Shown here in pieces: positions 5,380 through 5,964 of a stretch of DNA of 5,964 nucleotides. The translations under genes were made by a program, and so were the position numbers. Where the stretch lies: the NCBI GenBank assembly GCA_020844525.1, contig JAJGAH010000172.1, forward strand, positions 1-5,964, read 5' to 3'. Every line of letters begins with the position of its first letter. Within the stretch, counting starts at the first letter, position 1. The stretch is from Eubacterium sp. GTDB lineage: Bacteria; Bacillota; Clostridia; Lachnospirales; Lachnospiraceae. The notes under the pieces are model-generated. The model had not been told where the DNA came from. It saw only the letters and a list, made by a program, of their open reading frames with translations, and searched no databases.

Positions 5380-5964
5380 ATGACAGATTTTTTAATACGT
5401 AAATTTATCAAAGACTATCAGAATACAGACAATACCAGGGTGCGTACCGCCTATGGAACGCTGGCAGGCATCACCGGTATTATCTGCAATTTTTTTCTGT
5501 TCTCTGTAAAGCTGATCGTAGGCCTGTTTATGATGTCCATGGCAGTTGTGGCTGATGCATTTAATAATTTATCCGACGCAATCTCTTCGGTCATCAGTCT
5601 GGTTGCCATGCGCATGGCCGGAAAACCGGCGGACAAGGATCATCCATTCGGTCATGGGAGAATGGAATATATTGCGGCGCTGATCATCTCGGTGATCATC
5701 ATTGTTGTGGGCATAGAATTTTTCCGGAGCTCTGTTGAAAAAATCAGGAATCCCCAGGCGCTGCACTTTTCCCTTGTTGCCATCGTTTTTCTGGTTCTCT
5801 CTGTTGCGGTAAAGCTCTGGATGTTTTTCTTTAATCGCAATATCGGTAACAGGATCGGATCTGAAGTCATGCATGCGACAGCCATGGACTCCTTTTTTGA
5901 TGCGGTGACAACGACACTCACGCTGGTTTCCATCGCGATTTACTTTCTGTTCGATATCAATATT
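5380..5964 (+). CDS. Cation diffusion facilitator metal exporter (5' part)
   Basis: The first 195 codons of a CDF-family transporter are present; the frame is open to the window edge, so the last membrane helix and the cytoplasmic metal-binding domain are missing. Such proteins export divalent metals (Zn, Mn, Fe, Co or Cd) from the cytoplasm by proton antiport, as dimers. Membrane helices are visible at about 27-50, 53-77, 98-118, 130-152 and 163-190. The family signature HPFGHGRMEYIAAL begins at H88. The four transmembrane metal-site positions read N62 and D66 (NNLSD in helix 2) and D170 and D174 (DSFFD in helix 5). Zinc-type members usually carry histidines here, so this quartet leans toward manganese or another metal. 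ATG at 5380 has GAGG (5369-5372) seven bases upstream; an earlier ATG at 5358 is out of frame. A strong promoter lies at 5298-5326. I give no symbol because the substrate is unresolved. Confidence 0.92.
   Translation, partial: MTDFLIRKFIKDYQNTDNTRVRTAYGTLAGITGIICNFFLFSVKLIVGLFMMSMAVVADAFNNLSDAISSVISLVAMRMAGKPADKDHPFGHGRMEYIAALIISVIIIVVGIEFFRSSVEKIRNPQALHFSLVAIVFLVLSVAVKLWMFFFNRNIGNRIGSEVMHATAMDSFFDAVTTTLTLVSIAIYFLFDINI

Noticed and set aside
1..5964. CRISPR array, transposon, prophage, tRNA or rRNA
   Set aside because: No regularly spaced repeats with spacers, transposase or integrase frames, terminal inverted repeats, or cloverleaf and rRNA signatures were seen. The repeats present are short and local.

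Overview
The window reads as ordinary chromosome from a low-to-mid-GC Bacillota (Firmicutes) bacterium. Strong GGAGG-type ribosome binding sites, AT-rich intergenic DNA around coding regions of balanced GC, and the Firmicutes-type nicotinate phosphoribosyltransferase all suggest this. A gut Clostridia or Erysipelotrichia lineage is possible, but no rRNA or other phylogenetic marker is present, so the lineage is a guess. No mobile element, CRISPR array, tRNA or rRNA is visible.

Layout: (1) Bases 1-187 are an AT-rich leader with a perfect TATAAT box and a long imperfect hairpin just before the first gene. (2) Bases 188-3250 hold two plus-strand membrane transporter genes 72 bases apart: sstT (sodium-coupled serine/threonine uptake) and an NhaC-family Na+/H+ antiporter. 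A strong hairpin plus T-run terminator at 3302-3344 closes this unit. (3) Bases 3396-4853 on the minus strand encode nicotinate phosphoribosyltransferase (pncB), converging on the same hairpin, which can also serve as its terminator. (4) Bases 4854-5379 have no secure gene. They hold two direct-repeat systems upstream of pncB, two good sigma-A-like promoters on the plus strand, and a doubtful 63-codon reading frame containing three 14-base repeats. (5) From 5380 to the window end is the 5' part of a cation diffusion facilitator (CDF) metal exporter, read from a near-consensus promoter at 5298-5326.

The first two genes make a simple sodium circuit: the symporter brings in amino acid with Na+ and the antiporter could expel Na+ in exchange for protons. 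That coupling is inferred from family membership and adjacency. pncB recycles nicotinate into the NAD pool and the CDF protein exports a divalent metal; neither has an obvious link to the transporter pair.

I see no convincing undescribed multi-gene system. The best items for a second look are the frame-shifting 14-base triplicate at 5196-5236, the paired repeats upstream of pncB, the sstT leader hairpin, and the N/D/D/D metal-site quartet of the CDF protein, which points away from the usual zinc-type site.
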